From positions 1 through 64,000 of the forward strand of contig NZ_VJNA01000009.1 in the NCBI RefSeq assembly GCF_007556585.1: 64,000 bases of DNA, read 5' to 3'. The translations under genes were made by a program, and so were the position numbers. The notes beneath the pieces were generated by a model. The model was not told the DNA's origin, searched no databases, and saw only the letters and a list, made by a program, of their open reading frames with translations. Shown piece by piece: positions 18,718 to 28,268 of the stretch (the stretch's first letter is position 1; every line of letters begins with the position of its first letter). Origin of the DNA: Tepidimonas aquatica (GTDB lineage: Bacteria > Pseudomonadota > Gammaproteobacteria > Burkholderiales > Burkholderiaceae_C).

Positions 18718-19029
18718 TTACGGTGGCGTCCAGGTGGGCAGTGCGTACGCGACGATGCCGTAATGCCGGCCGTAGCGGCCCAGCACGGTGTCCAGAACGC
18801 TGCGCGCCGTGGCTTCGTCGCACAGCACCTCGAAGCGCACATTGTTGGACAACAGCAGCCGATCGTCGCGCAGGCCACGGTTGCCGCGCCCGCGCACTTC
18901 GCTGACCGTGTAGCCTTTTGCGCCGGCCGCCAGGATGTCGTCGCACAGGACGGATTCCAGCTCCGCCTCGGCGATCACGACCACGACGACGCCGTAGTGC
19001 GGCGAGGGAACGCAGCCCGCAGTGTTCAT
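18718..19029 (-). CDS. sbtB: P-II-like signalling protein, SbtB type
   Basis: 103 aa, a small P-II-fold protein. The core GAKGYTVSEVRGRGNRGLRD and the following VRFEVLCDEATARSVL resemble SbtB, the regulator of the bicarbonate permease SbtA, more than GlnB/GlnK (no classical uridylylated T-loop tyrosine is visible). Its start overlaps the end of the SbtA-like gene by 4 bp (ATGA), which supports a working pair. SbtB proteins bind adenyl nucleotides and gate SbtA; that role here is inferred from family and coupling. Confidence 0.75.
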   Translation of the reverse strand: MNTAGCVPSPHYGVVVVVIAEAELESVLCDDILAAGAKGYTVSEVRGRGNRGLRDDRLLLSNNVRFEVLCDEATARSVLDTVLGRYGRHYGIVAYALPTWTPP

Positions 19030-19973
19030 GCCATCGTCCGGTAGAAGGTTTGGGTCATGGCCAAGTACAACGGCACGCCTGCCACCACGTTGAACGGAAA
19101 AGTCACCCCTAGCGACGCCCCCATCGACAGCGCCGGGTTGGCTTCCGGGATGGCGATGCGCATGGCGGCCGGCGCGGCGATGTACGAGGCACTGGCGTAC
19201 AGCACCGCGAGCAGGTGGGTGTTGCCTATCGGAAGGCCCAGCAGCCAGCCCACCAGCACGCCCCCCGCGGCGGATACGATGGGCATCAGGATACCAAAGC
19301 CGACCAGAAAAAGGCCCACCCGTCGCAGGTCGGCCAGGCGGGCCGCCGTCGTCACGCCCATGCCCAACAGAAACAGTGCCAGAAAACCCTTGAACAACCC
19401 CTCGAAGAACGGCACCAGGGCCGCGCCCCCGTCACGGCCCCAGACCCAGCCGATCACCAGTGCCCCCAGCAACAGCACGATCGCCTTGCCGGTCAGTACC
19501 TCATGGGCCAGGCGCCGCCAGGCGGCATCGGCCTTCAGGCCCTTGGCCAGCAACACCCCGACGATCAGGGCCGGGAACTCCAAAAACACCAGGAACACCG
19601 ACATGTAGCCGTCATAGCCCAAGCCCTGGCGGCCCAGGTACGACGCACCGACCGCAAACGTGACGACCGACACCGAGCCGTAGTGCGCCGAGATCGAGGC
19701 CGCGTCGGCATGGGGCAGCCGACCCAGGCGCAGCAACACCTGGTAGGCCACCATGGGGGTGACGGCGCTCGCGGCGACGATGACCAGCGTGGGCACGATC
19801 AATGCGCCTACGTCGCTGCTGGCCAACTCGAAGCCGCCCTTGAGGCCGATGGCGATCAGCAGGTAGATCGTGAGCGTGTCGTACAACCCGCCGGAGAGCT
19901 TCAGGTCCGAGCGCAGCAAGCCCGCGATCAGGCCCAGCACGAAGAAACCCACCACCGGGTCCACGATCGCCAT
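19026..19973 (-). CDS. sbtA: Sodium-dependent bicarbonate permease, SbtA family
   Basis: 315 aa with about ten hydrophobic segments in two repeated halves (DPVVGFFVLGLIAGLLRSDL; TGKAIVLLLGALVIGWVWG). Diagnostic stretches are LKLSGGLYDTLTIYLLIAIG, ISAHYGSVSVVTFAVGASYL and LYASASYIAAPAAMRIAIPE. Family members import bicarbonate with sodium. It lies three bases after narK1 on the same strand and overlaps the SbtB-like gene, forming narK1-sbtA-sbtB. Why an inorganic-carbon pump should be co-expressed with a nitrate transporter is unclear; a different anion substrate is possible. Confidence 0.82.
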   Translation of the reverse strand: MAIVDPVVGFFVLGLIAGLLRSDLKLSGGLYDTLTIYLLIAIGLKGGFELASSDVGALIVPTLVIVAASAVTPMVAYQVLLRLGRLPHADAASISAHYGSVSVVTFAVGASYLGRQGLGYDGYMSVFLVFLEFPALIVGVLLAKGLKADAAWRRLAHEVLTGKAIVLLLGALVIGWVWGRDGGAALVPFFEGLFKGFLALFLLGMGVTTAARLADLRRVGLFLVGFGILMPIVSAAGGVLVGWLLGLPIGNTHLLAVLYASASYIAAPAAMRIAIPEANPALSMGASLGVTFPFNVVAGVPLYLAMTQTFYRTMA

Positions 19974-19976
19974 GGT

Positions 19977-21242
19977 TTAGGCACTCCGGGCGTCGGGGTT
20001 GTGCTTCAGGACGTCATGCCGACGCACCTCGGTCAGGTACATCCAGATCAGGGAAACCCAGACCACGCCGTACATCAGCATGAAGGCACTGGAGCGGATG
20101 CCCGTCACATCGAGCAGCGCGCCGAACAGGATCGGCAGAATGAAGCCGCCCATGCCGCCGGCCAGCCCGACGATGCCGGAGATGGTGCCGATGTTCTTGG
20201 GATACTCATCCGAGATGTACTTGAACACGCTGGCCTTGCCAAATGCCCAGGCGATGCCCAGCACGAACATCAGCGCGGTGAAGGTGTAGACGTCGAGCCC
20301 TATGTGGAAGGTCTTCGGACCCTCCACCGTCTGGATGGTGAAATCGGTCTGCGGGTAGCTGAGCAGGAACAGACAGATCCAGCTCACCCACATGACCCAC
20401 CACGTCACGGTGTGGGCACCGTACTTGTCGGACAGCCAGCCGCCGATGGCACGCAGCACGCCGCCCGGCAGCGAGAAGCACGCCGCCAACAGCGCGGCGA
20501 CGCGGATGTCCAGTCCGTATTCACCGACGTAGTACTGCACCATCCACAGCGACAGCGCCACGTAGCCACCGAACACGATGCTGTAGTACTGACAGTACTT
20601 GAGCACGGTCGGGTCTTTCAGGGCCTTGAGCTGATCGACGAAGCGTGTGTGGCTCGGGACCAGGTGGGATGCATCGTGGTGGCTGAACAGCCAGAAGAGG
20701 ATGACCGTACCCAGCATGACGGCGGCGTACACCTGCGGCACCATGGTCCAACCGAAGGCCACCACCAGGGCTGGGGCGACGAATTTGTTGACCGCCGCAC
20801 CGGAGTTGCCGGCACCGAAGATACCCATGGCCATGCCTTGGCGCTGCTTGGGGAACCAGCGCGCGACGTAAGGGGTGCCCACCGAGAACGACCCGCCCGC
20901 GAGACCGACGAACAGGCCAATCACCAGAAAGTGCCAGAACTCGGTCGCGTAAGCCATGAGCCAGATGGCCGGCACCGTTACCGCCATCAACAGGGTGAAG
21001 ACGATGCGCCCCCCGTATTTGTCGGTCCAGATGCCCAGCGGCACCCGCACCAGCGAGCCAGTGAGCACCGGCGTTGCGGTGAGCAGCCCGAACTGGGTGG
21101 CGTTGAGTCCGAGCTCTTTTTTCAGCGGAATCCCGATGACGCCAAACATCATCCAGACCATGAAGCACACCGTAAAGGCCAGCGTGCTGACGACGAGCAC
21201 CGACCAGGCCTGGCGGCTGTGGGGGGTGGGGGAGGGGGTCAT
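19977..21242 (-). CDS. narK1: Nitrate/nitrite transporter, NarK1 type (MFS)
   Basis: 421 aa with twelve expected membrane helices. MTPSPTPHSRQAWSVLVVST was taken as the start because it fits family length and a divergent promoter region follows. NarK features are the loop GIWTDKYGGR after helix 2, the nitrate signature region GNSGAAVNKFVAP and its second-half counterpart GIVGLAGGMGGFILP. The NarK1 type is thought to be a proton-coupled nitrate importer. Its orientation is unusual: narK1 often precedes narK2-narGHJI, but here it points away from that operon and is grouped with sbtAB. Confidence 0.9.
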   Translation of the reverse strand: MTPSPTPHSRQAWSVLVVSTLAFTVCFMVWMMFGVIGIPLKKELGLNATQFGLLTATPVLTGSLVRVPLGIWTDKYGGRIVFTLLMAVTVPAIWLMAYATEFWHFLVIGLFVGLAGGSFSVGTPYVARWFPKQRQGMAMGIFGAGNSGAAVNKFVAPALVVAFGWTMVPQVYAAVMLGTVILFWLFSHHDASHLVPSHTRFVDQLKALKDPTVLKYCQYYSIVFGGYVALSLWMVQYYVGEYGLDIRVAALLAACFSLPGGVLRAIGGWLSDKYGAHTVTWWVMWVSWICLFLLSYPQTDFTIQTVEGPKTFHIGLDVYTFTALMFVLGIAWAFGKASVFKYISDEYPKNIGTISGIVGLAGGMGGFILPILFGALLDVTGIRSSAFMLMYGVVWVSLIWMYLTEVRRHDVLKHNPDARSA

Positions 21243-21499
21243 GACAAGCGTCCTCCATACCGTGTAGGGATGGCAGGCACTGTAGGCAGCCGATGGCGGG
21301 CTGCCTATCCACCGGACGGGGAGGCGCGGACGGTCATCCGGAGGACGGGTCTGGCCATCGCCATCCTCCGAACGGAGGATGCGCACCCGATGGGCATCGC
21401 CCATCGGAAGCGGGGGAGGGTGCCGATCGGTGGATAGGCAGGGCTGGCCGACGCAGGCACAGTGCGTGCTGTCCTGATACGACCCGAGAAGGAATTTCC
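21243..21499. promoter_or_regulatory. Divergent narK1/narK2 control region with nested inverted repeats
   Basis: 257 bp between the two narK starts. An outer 14-bp perfect inverted repeat, CTGCCTATCCACCG (21301-21314) and CGGTGGATAGGCAG (21428-21441), encloses two perfect hairpins: CATCCTCCG-AA-CGGAGGATG (21362-21381) and CCGATGGGC-ATC-GCCCATCGG (21387-21407). No FNR box and no clear sigma-70 promoter is visible. The repeats may be NarL or other regulator sites, RNA structures, or the ends of a small mobile remnant. Confidence 0.5.
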
Positions 21500-22858
21500 A
21501 TGACCACGACGACCGGTCCCACCACCCAGGATGGCACTTGGCTGGAGCGCTGGGAGCCCGAGAACGATGCGTTCTGGCGCAACGGCGCCTCCGGCCTGGC
21601 TTGGCGCACACTGACCGTCACCACTCTGTGTTTGACCATGGCCTTCATGGCGTGGTTTCTGGTGTCGGCGCTGGTGGTGCGCCTGCCGCAGATCGGCTTT
21701 CAGTTCTCCTCCACCCAGTTGTTCTGGCTGGCGGCCATGCCGGGCCTGGCCGGGGGCACCTTGCGCCTGGTGCACATGTTTTTGACGCCGATGGTGGGCA
21801 CGCGCCACGTGGTGAGCCTGTCCACGCTCTCGCTGCTGATCCCGCTGGTGGGCTGGTTCTACGCCGTGCAAAACCCGACCACGCCGTACTGGGTGTTGAT
21901 GTCGCTGGCGTTTCTGGCCGGGCTGGGCGGGGGCAACTTCTCCAGTTTCATGCCCTCGACCAGTCTGTTTTTCCCCAAACGGCTGCAAGGTACGGCCCTG
22001 GCCATCCAGGCGGGCATCGGCAACTTCGGGGTGTCGATCGTGCAGTTTCTGACACCGTGGGTGATCAGCTTCCCGCTGCTGGGGGGCGCGGCCTGGATGG
22101 GGGGAAGCCAGACGCTGGTCAAGGGAGGGGTGACCAGCCAGGTCTGGTTGCAGAACGCGCCCGCCGTCATGATCCCCGTGGTCGCCGTCTTCGGTATCAC
22201 GGCGTGGCTGCTGCTCAAGTCGGTGCCGGTCAAGGCCAACTTCGCCGAGCAATTCGACATCTTCCGCTCCCGCCATACCTGGTCGATGACGTCGCTCTAC
22301 ATCATGACGTTCGGCTGTTTTTCGGGGCTGTCGGCGACGTTCCCCCTGCTCATCAAGCAGATCTATGGCCAGTTTCCCGGGGCGCCCGATCCGCTCGCCT
22401 GGGCGTTCTGGGGGCCGCTGGTGGGTTCGGCCTCACGCGTGGTGGCCGGGCCGCTGTCCGACAAGTTGGGCGGGGCGCGGGTGACGCACTGGGCGGGTCT
22501 GGGCATGCTGGGCGCGGCCCTGTGGGTGACCACCTTGACGCAGCCGACGGGGCTGGAGAGCTTCCCGATGTTCGTTGCCGGCATGTTGACCCTGTTCTTC
22601 TTTGCCGGGGTGGGCAATGCGTCGACCTTCAAGCAAATGCCGATGCTGTTTGCGCCTCGCCAGGCTGGTGGCGTGATCGGCTTCACCGCCGCCGTGGCGG
22701 CCTATGGGCCCTTCTTGTTCGGAATGCTGTTCGCTTGGGCCTTTGCCACCTACAAAGCCGCCACACCGGTGTTTTGGGGGCTGGCGGCCTTCTTTGCCTT
22801 CAACGTCGCGCTCAACTGGTGGATGTATGCCCGCCGTGGCGCCGCCAACCCCTGCTGA
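21500..22858 (+). CDS. narK2: Nitrate/nitrite antiporter, NarK2 type (MFS)
   Basis: 452 aa with twelve membrane helices. The N-terminal extension WLERWEPENDAFWRNGASGL is typical of NarK2/NarK-U antiporters that swap cytoplasmic nitrite for nitrate. The nitrate signatures are GNFSSFMPSTSLFFPKRLQG with GIGNFGVSIVQF in the first half and GVGNASTFKQMP in the second. ATG 21500 follows AGAAGGAATTTCC. It lies 25 bp before narG and begins the nitrate reductase operon, so nitrite made by NarG can be exported at once. Confidence 0.92.
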   Translation: MTTTTGPTTQDGTWLERWEPENDAFWRNGASGLAWRTLTVTTLCLTMAFMAWFLVSALVVRLPQIGFQFSSTQLFWLAAMPGLAGGTLRLVHMFLTPMVGTRHVVSLSTLSLLIPLVGWFYAVQNPTTPYWVLMSLAFLAGLGGGNFSSFMPSTSLFFPKRLQGTALAIQAGIGNFGVSIVQFLTPWVISFPLLGGAAWMGGSQTLVKGGVTSQVWLQNAPAVMIPVVAVFGITAWLLLKSVPVKANFAEQFDIFRSRHTWSMTSLYIMTFGCFSGLSATFPLLIKQIYGQFPGAPDPLAWAFWGPLVGSASRVVAGPLSDKLGGARVTHWAGLGMLGAALWVTTLTQPTGLESFPMFVAGMLTLFFFAGVGNASTFKQMPMLFAPRQAGGVIGFTAAVAAYGPFLFGMLFAWAFATYKAATPVFWGLAAFFAFNVALNWWMYARRGAANPC

Positions 22859-22883
22859 GCCCAGGATAACCAGGAGCACACCG

Positions 22884-25800
22884 ATGAGTCACTTTCTCGA
22901 CCGCCTGACGCATTTTGCGCTGCCGACCCAGTCCTTCGCCGATGGGCATGGCGTGACCACCGCCGAGGATCGCACCTGGGAGGCCGCCTATCGCGACCGC
23001 TGGGCGCACGACAAGATCGTCCGCAGCACGCATGGGGTGAACTGCACCGGGTCGTGCTCGTGGAAGATCTATGTCAAAGGGGGCATCGTGACGTGGGAGA
23101 CGCAGCAGACCGACTACCCCCGAACCCGGCCAGATCTGCCCAACCACGAGCCTCGCGGCTGTGCGCGTGGGGCCAGCTACAGCTGGTACCTGTACAGCGC
23201 CAACCGGGTCAAGTACCCCATGGTGCGCGGCGCGCTGCTCAAACACTGGCGCGCGGCGCTCACCGTGGCCAAAAGCCCCGTCGATGCCTGGGCCAGCGTG
23301 GTGCAGAACCCCGATGCCCGCCGCGAGTGGCAGAGCCAGCGCGGCTTGGGCGGCTTCGTGCGCAGCACCTGGGAGGAGGTCAACCAGCTCATCGCCGCGG
23401 CCAATGTCTACACCATCCAGCGCTACGGCCCGGACCGGGTGGTGGGTTTCTCGCCCATTCCGGCGATGTCGATGATCAGTTATGCCGCGGGTACGCGCTA
23501 TCTGTCGCTCATCGGTGGCGTGTGCATGAGCTTTTACGACTGGTACTGCGACCTGCCGCCTGCCAGCCCGATGATCTGGGGCGAGCAGACCGACGTGCCC
23601 GAGAGCGCCGACTGGTACAACTCGACATTCCTGATCGCCTGGGGATCCAACGTGCCGCAGACGCGCACGCCGGACGCCCACTTCTTCACCGAGGTGCGCT
23701 ACAAGGGCGCCAAGACGGTGGCGATCACGCCCGACTACGCCGAGATCTCCAAGCTTTGCGATTTGTGGCTGCATCCCAAGCAAGGCACGGACGCGGCGCT
23801 GGCGATGGCGATGGGCCACGTCATCCTGCGCGAATTCCACGTCGAGCGGCGCAGCACCTATTTCGACGACTATGTGCGCCGCTACACCGACCTGCCGCTG
23901 CTGGTGCTGCTGGAAGAGCACAGCCTGCCCGACGGACGCCGGGCCTTGGTGCCGGCGCGTTATTTGCGCGCCAGCGACTTCAACGGCAAGCTCGGCCAGG
24001 ACAACAACCCCGAGTGGAAGACGGTCGCCTTCGACGAGGCGGACAAGGTCGTGCTGCCCAACGGATCGGTCGGCTTCCGGTGGGGGCCGGAGGGGCGCAG
24101 CGATCTGGGCAAGTGGAACCTGGAGAACAAGGAGGCCCTCCACGGCCGCGAGGTGCGCCTCAAGCTCAGCGTGATGGAGGGCCAGGGGGCGCAATACGAC
24201 GTGGGGCAGGTGGCATTCCCGTACTTCGGCGGGGTGCACAACCCGCACTTTGCCGCCAATCCGCAGGACGGCGATGTGCTGCTGCGCACGGTGCCCTTGC
24301 GTCGCATCAAGCTCGGCAAGGCGGGCGAGGAGCGCCACGCCCTCGTCGCCACCGTGTTCGACCTGACGGCGGCGCATTACGGCGTGCCGCGCGGCCTGCC
24401 GGGCGACACGGGCGCCGCCTCGTACGACGACGACGCCCCCTACACCCCGGCGTGGCAGGAACGCATCACGGGTGTGCCGCGCGAGCAGGCCATTGCCGTG
24501 GCACGCCAGTTCGCCGACAACGCGGACAAAACGCACGGCAAGTCGATGGTGATCATCGGTGCGGCCATGAACCACTGGTACCACAGTGACATGAACTACC
24601 GCGGCATCATCAACATGCTGATGCTGTGCGGCTGCATCGGGCAAAGCGGGGGTGGCTGGGCGCATTATGTGGGGCAGGAGAAGCTGCGCCCGCAGTCGGG
24701 CTGGACGCCGCTGGCCTTCGCGCTGGACTGGGTGCGGCCACCGCGCCACCAGAACAGCACCAGCTTCTTTTATGTGCACACCGATCAGTGGCGCTACGAG
24801 CGCCTGGGGGTGGACGAGATTCTGTCGCCGCTGGCGGATCGCGAGCAGTGGAAGGGTTCGTTCATCGACTACAACGTGCGCTCGGCCCGCATGGGCTGGC
24901 TGCCTGCCAATCCGCAGCTGCAGACCAATCCGCTGCAGGTGGCCCGCGATGCGGCCGCTCAGGGAATGGATCCCAAGGACTACGTGGCGCAGGGGCTGCG
25001 CACCGGCAAGCTGCGCATGGCCTGGGAGGACCCGGATCACCCGGACAACTGGCCGCGCAACCTGTTCGTCTGGCGCTCCAACCTACTCGGCTCCAGTGGA
25101 AAGGGGCACGAGTACTTCTTGAAGCATCTGCTGGGCACCACGCATGGTGTGCAAGGGGGCGAGCTGTCGGATCCCGCTGCACGCCCGCGGGAGGTCGTCT
25201 GGCGTGACCAGGCCCCGGAGGGCAAGCTGGATCTGTTGGTGACGCTGGACTTTCGCATGAGTACGACTTGTCTGTACTCGGACATCGTGCTGCCGACGGC
25301 GAGCTGGTACGAGAAGAACGACCTCAACACCAGCGATATGCACCCCTTCATCCATCCGTTGTCGGCGGCGGTCGATCCCGTTTGGGAGAGCCGCAGCGAC
25401 TGGGAGATCTTCAAGGGATTTGCCAAGGCATTCAGCGAGGCTTCCCAGGGACACCTGGGGGTGGAGAAGGAGGTCGTTTTGCTGCCCCTGCTGCACGACA
25501 CACCGGCGGAGCTGGCGCAGCCTTTCGATGTGCGCGACTGGAAGCGTGGCGAATGCGAGCTGGTGCCGGGCAAGACGGCCCCCCAGATCCAAGTCGTCGA
25601 GCGCGATTACCCCAACACCTACGCGCGCTTCACGGCCTTGGGCCCGCTGATGGACAAACTGGGCAACGGCGGCAAAGGCATGGCGTGGCCGACGCAGGAG
25701 GAGGTGCGCCAGCTTGCCGAACTCAACGGTGCCGTACAGGCCGACGGCCCGACCCAGGGCCGCCCGCGCATCGACACCGATATCGACGCTTGCGAGGTGG

Positions 25801-26669
25801 TGCTGCAACTGGCGCCCGAAACCAACGGCCATGTGGCGGTGAAGGCGTGGGAGGCGCTGTCCAGGGTGACCGGGCGCGACCACACCCACCTGGCGCTGCA
25901 TCGGGAGGACGAGAAGATTCGGTTCCGCGACATCCAGGCGCAACCGCGCAAGATCATCAGCTCGCCGATCTGGTCTGGACTGGAGAGCGAGAAGGTCTCG
26001 TACAACGCCGGCTACACCAATGTGCATGAGCTGATCCCATGGCGCACCCTCTCCGGTCGCCAGCAGTTCTACCTCGACCACCCCTGGATGACGGCGTTTG
26101 GCGAAAACTTCAGCAGCTACCGTCCGCCGGTGGACATGAAGGCGGTAGACGAGCTGATGGCGCGCAAATCCAACGGCCATCCGGAGATCTTGCTCAACTT
26201 CATCACGCCGCACCAAAAGTGGGGCATTCACAGCACCTACAGCGACAACCTGTTGATGCTCACCCTCAACCGCGGCGGGCCGGTCATCTGGTTGTCCGAG
26301 GACGATGCCCGCCGTGCGGGCATTGCCGACAACGATTGGGTGGAGCTGTTCAACGTCAACGGGGCCATCGCCGCGCGCGCCGTCGTCAGTCAGCGCGTCA
26401 TGCCGGGCATGGTGATGATGTACCACGCGCAGGAAAAGATCATCAACACCCCGGGCTCCGAGATCACCGGCACCCGCGGTGGCATCCACAACTCGGTCAC
26501 GCGCGTGGTGCTCAAGCCCACACACATGATCGGCGGCTACGCCCAGTTCAGCTACGGCTTCAACTACTACGGAACGATCGGCACCAACCGCGACGAGTTC
26601 GTCATCGTGCGCAAGATGCGCCGCATCGACTGGCTCGACGGTGAGCGTCGCGACGCCGTGCAGGCCTGA
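22884..26669 (+). CDS. narG: Respiratory nitrate reductase alpha subunit
   Basis: 1261 aa, the usual NarG length. It reduces nitrate to nitrite on a Mo-bisMGD cofactor at the inner face of the membrane. The FS0 iron-sulfur ligands are visible as His50, Cys54 and Cys58 (HGVNCTGSC) and Cys92 (EPRGCARGASYSW). The molybdenum-ligand aspartate lies in YDWYCDLPPASP. Other conserved stretches are WGSNVPQTRTPDAHF, HWYHSDMNYRGI and INTPGSEITGTRGG. The ribosome site CAGGAGCAC precedes ATG 22884. There is no Tat signal, as expected for cytoplasm-facing NarG. Confidence 0.97.
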   Translation: MSHFLDRLTHFALPTQSFADGHGVTTAEDRTWEAAYRDRWAHDKIVRSTHGVNCTGSCSWKIYVKGGIVTWETQQTDYPRTRPDLPNHEPRGCARGASYSWYLYSANRVKYPMVRGALLKHWRAALTVAKSPVDAWASVVQNPDARREWQSQRGLGGFVRSTWEEVNQLIAAANVYTIQRYGPDRVVGFSPIPAMSMISYAAGTRYLSLIGGVCMSFYDWYCDLPPASPMIWGEQTDVPESADWYNSTFLIAWGSNVPQTRTPDAHFFTEVRYKGAKTVAITPDYAEISKLCDLWLHPKQGTDAALAMAMGHVILREFHVERRSTYFDDYVRRYTDLPLLVLLEEHSLPDGRRALVPARYLRASDFNGKLGQDNNPEWKTVAFDEADKVVLPNGSVGFRWGPEGRSDLGKWNLENKEALHGREVRLKLSVMEGQGAQYDVGQVAFPYFGGVHNPHFAANPQDGDVLLRTVPLRRIKLGKAGEERHALVATVFDLTAAHYGVPRGLPGDTGAASYDDDAPYTPAWQERITGVPREQAIAVARQFADNADKTHGKSMVIIGAAMNHWYHSDMNYRGIINMLMLCGCIGQSGGGWAHYVGQEKLRPQSGWTPLAFALDWVRPPRHQNSTSFFYVHTDQWRYERLGVDEILSPLADREQWKGSFIDYNVRSARMGWLPANPQLQTNPLQVARDAAAQGMDPKDYVAQGLRTGKLRMAWEDPDHPDNWPRNLFVWRSNLLGSSGKGHEYFLKHLLGTTHGVQGGELSDPAARPREVVWRDQAPEGKLDLLVTLDFRMSTTCLYSDIVLPTASWYEKNDLNTSDMHPFIHPLSAAVDPVWESRSDWEIFKGFAKAFSEASQGHLGVEKEVVLLPLLHDTPAELAQPFDVRDWKRGECELVPGKTAPQIQVVERDYPNTYARFTALGPLMDKLGNGGKGMAWPTQEEVRQLAELNGAVQADGPTQGRPRIDTDIDACEVVLQLAPETNGHVAVKAWEALSRVTGRDHTHLALHREDEKIRFRDIQAQPRKIISSPIWSGLESEKVSYNAGYTNVHELIPWRTLSGRQQFYLDHPWMTAFGENFSSYRPPVDMKAVDELMARKSNGHPEILLNFITPHQKWGIHSTYSDNLLMLTLNRGGPVIWLSEDDARRAGIADNDWVELFNVNGAIAARAVVSQRVMPGMVMMYHAQEKIINTPGSEITGTRGGIHNSVTRVVLKPTHMIGGYAQFSYGFNYYGTIGTNRDEFVIVRKMRRIDWLDGERRDAVQA

Positions 26670-26708
26670 AGCGCCATTCCCGCGCAACGAACCCAGGAGA
26701 GAACCACC

Positions 26709-28241
26709 ATGAAAGTGCGCGCCCAGATCGCAATGGTGCTCAACCTCGACAAGTGCATTGGCTGCCACACCTGTTCGGTGACGTGCAAGAACGTGTGGAC
26801 CAACCGTCCCGGGATGGAATATGCCTGGTTCAACAACGTCGAGAACAAGCCCGGCATCGGTTATCCCAAGGAATGGGAGAACCAGGACCGCTGGAACGGG
26901 GGCTGGAAGCGCCGTTCCGATGGCGCACTCGTGCCGCGCCAGGGCGGCAAATGGTCGCTGTTGATGAAGATCTTCAGCAACCCCAACCTGCCGCAGATCG
27001 ACGACTACTACGAGCCGTTCACCTTCGACTACGAGCATCTGCACCATGCACCGTCGTCGAAGGCGGCACCCACCGCGCGCCCGCGCAGCCTGATCACCGG
27101 CCAGCGCATGGACAAGATCGAGTGGGGGCCGAACTGGGAGGAAATCCTCGGTGGCGAGTTTGCCAAACGCAGCAAGGACGCCAATCTGAGCGGTTTCGAT
27201 CAGGTGCAGAAGGACATGCTCGGCCAATTCGAGAACACGTTCCTGATGTACCTGCCGCGGCTGTGCGAGCACTGCCTCAACCCGGCTTGCGTGGCGTCGT
27301 GTCCCTCCGGCTCGATCTACAAGCGCGAGGAGGACGGCATCGTTCTGATCGATCAGGACAAGTGTCGCGGCTGGCGGATGTGCGTCTCGGGCTGTCCGTA
27401 CAAAAAGATCTACTACAACTGGCAAAGCGGCAAGGCCGAGAAATGCGTCTTTTGTTATCCCCGCATCGAGGCCGGGGAGCCCACCGTGTGTTCGGAGACG
27501 TGCGTCGGCCGCATCCGCTACCTGGGGGTGATGCTGTACGACGCCGACAGCATCGCCGAGGCCGCCAGCGTCGAGAACGAGCGCGATCTGTACCGGGCGC
27601 AGCTTGACATCTTTCTGGACCCGAACGACCCGAAGGTGATCGCGCAGGCGCGGGCCGATGGTGTGCCCGAGGCGTGGCTGGAGGCGGCGCGCCGCAGCCC
27701 GGTCTACAAGATGGCGATCGATTGGAAGGTCGCCCTGCCCCTGCACCCCGAGTACCGCACACTGCCGATGGTGTGGTACGTGCCGCCGCTGTCACCGATC
27801 TCGGCCGCGGCCAATGCCGGGCATATCGGGGCCCATGGCGAGCTGCCGGACGTCGAGCAGCTGCGCATCCCCGTACAGTACCTGGCCAATTTGCTGACGG
27901 CGGGCGATACACGTCCCGTGGTGCTGGCGCTGCGGCGCATGCTGGCCATGCGGGCTTACCAGCGGGCCAAGCACGTCGAGGGGGTGGAAAACCGCCTCGT
28001 GCTGACCGAGGCGGATCTGACCCCCGTCCAGGTGGAGGAGATGTACCGCATCATGGCCATCGCCAACTACGAGGACCGCTTCGTCATCCCCACCACCCAC
28101 CGCGAATACGCCGAGGACGCCTTCGACCTGAGAGGCAGCTGTGGCTTTTCGTTTGGCAACGGCTGCTCCGAGGGGCAGACCGAGACCAGTCTGTTCGGTG
28201 GTCAGCGCAAACGCACCATCCCCATCAAGGTCGAGGCCTGA
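26709..28241 (+). CDS. narH: Respiratory nitrate reductase beta subunit
   Basis: 510 aa. It carries four iron-sulfur clusters that pass electrons from NarI to NarG. The cysteine groups are CIGCHTCSVTC, CEHCLNPACVASCP, CRGWRMCVSGCP and CVFCYPRIEAGEP with the later CSETCVGRIRYLG. The tryptophan in CRGW is the expected substitution that makes one cluster a [3Fe-4S]. It starts 39 bp after narG behind a CAGGAGAG ribosome site. Confidence 0.97.
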   Translation: MKVRAQIAMVLNLDKCIGCHTCSVTCKNVWTNRPGMEYAWFNNVENKPGIGYPKEWENQDRWNGGWKRRSDGALVPRQGGKWSLLMKIFSNPNLPQIDDYYEPFTFDYEHLHHAPSSKAAPTARPRSLITGQRMDKIEWGPNWEEILGGEFAKRSKDANLSGFDQVQKDMLGQFENTFLMYLPRLCEHCLNPACVASCPSGSIYKREEDGIVLIDQDKCRGWRMCVSGCPYKKIYYNWQSGKAEKCVFCYPRIEAGEPTVCSETCVGRIRYLGVMLYDADSIAEAASVENERDLYRAQLDIFLDPNDPKVIAQARADGVPEAWLEAARRSPVYKMAIDWKVALPLHPEYRTLPMVWYVPPLSPISAAANAGHIGAHGELPDVEQLRIPVQYLANLLTAGDTRPVVLALRRMLAMRAYQRAKHVEGVENRLVLTEADLTPVQVEEMYRIMAIANYEDRFVIPTTHREYAEDAFDLRGSCGFSFGNGCSEGQTETSLFGGQRKRTIPIKVEA

Positions 28242-28268
28242 GCCCGCCCCCCACGGAGTGAGACGACC

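Noticed and set aside
21301-21441. Complete insertion sequence
   Set aside because: Too short for a transposase and no target-site duplication is evident next to the 14-bp repeats.
21243-21499. FNR box for the narK2-narGHJI operon
   Set aside because: No sequence close to TTGAT-N4-ATCAA is present in this interval on either strand.
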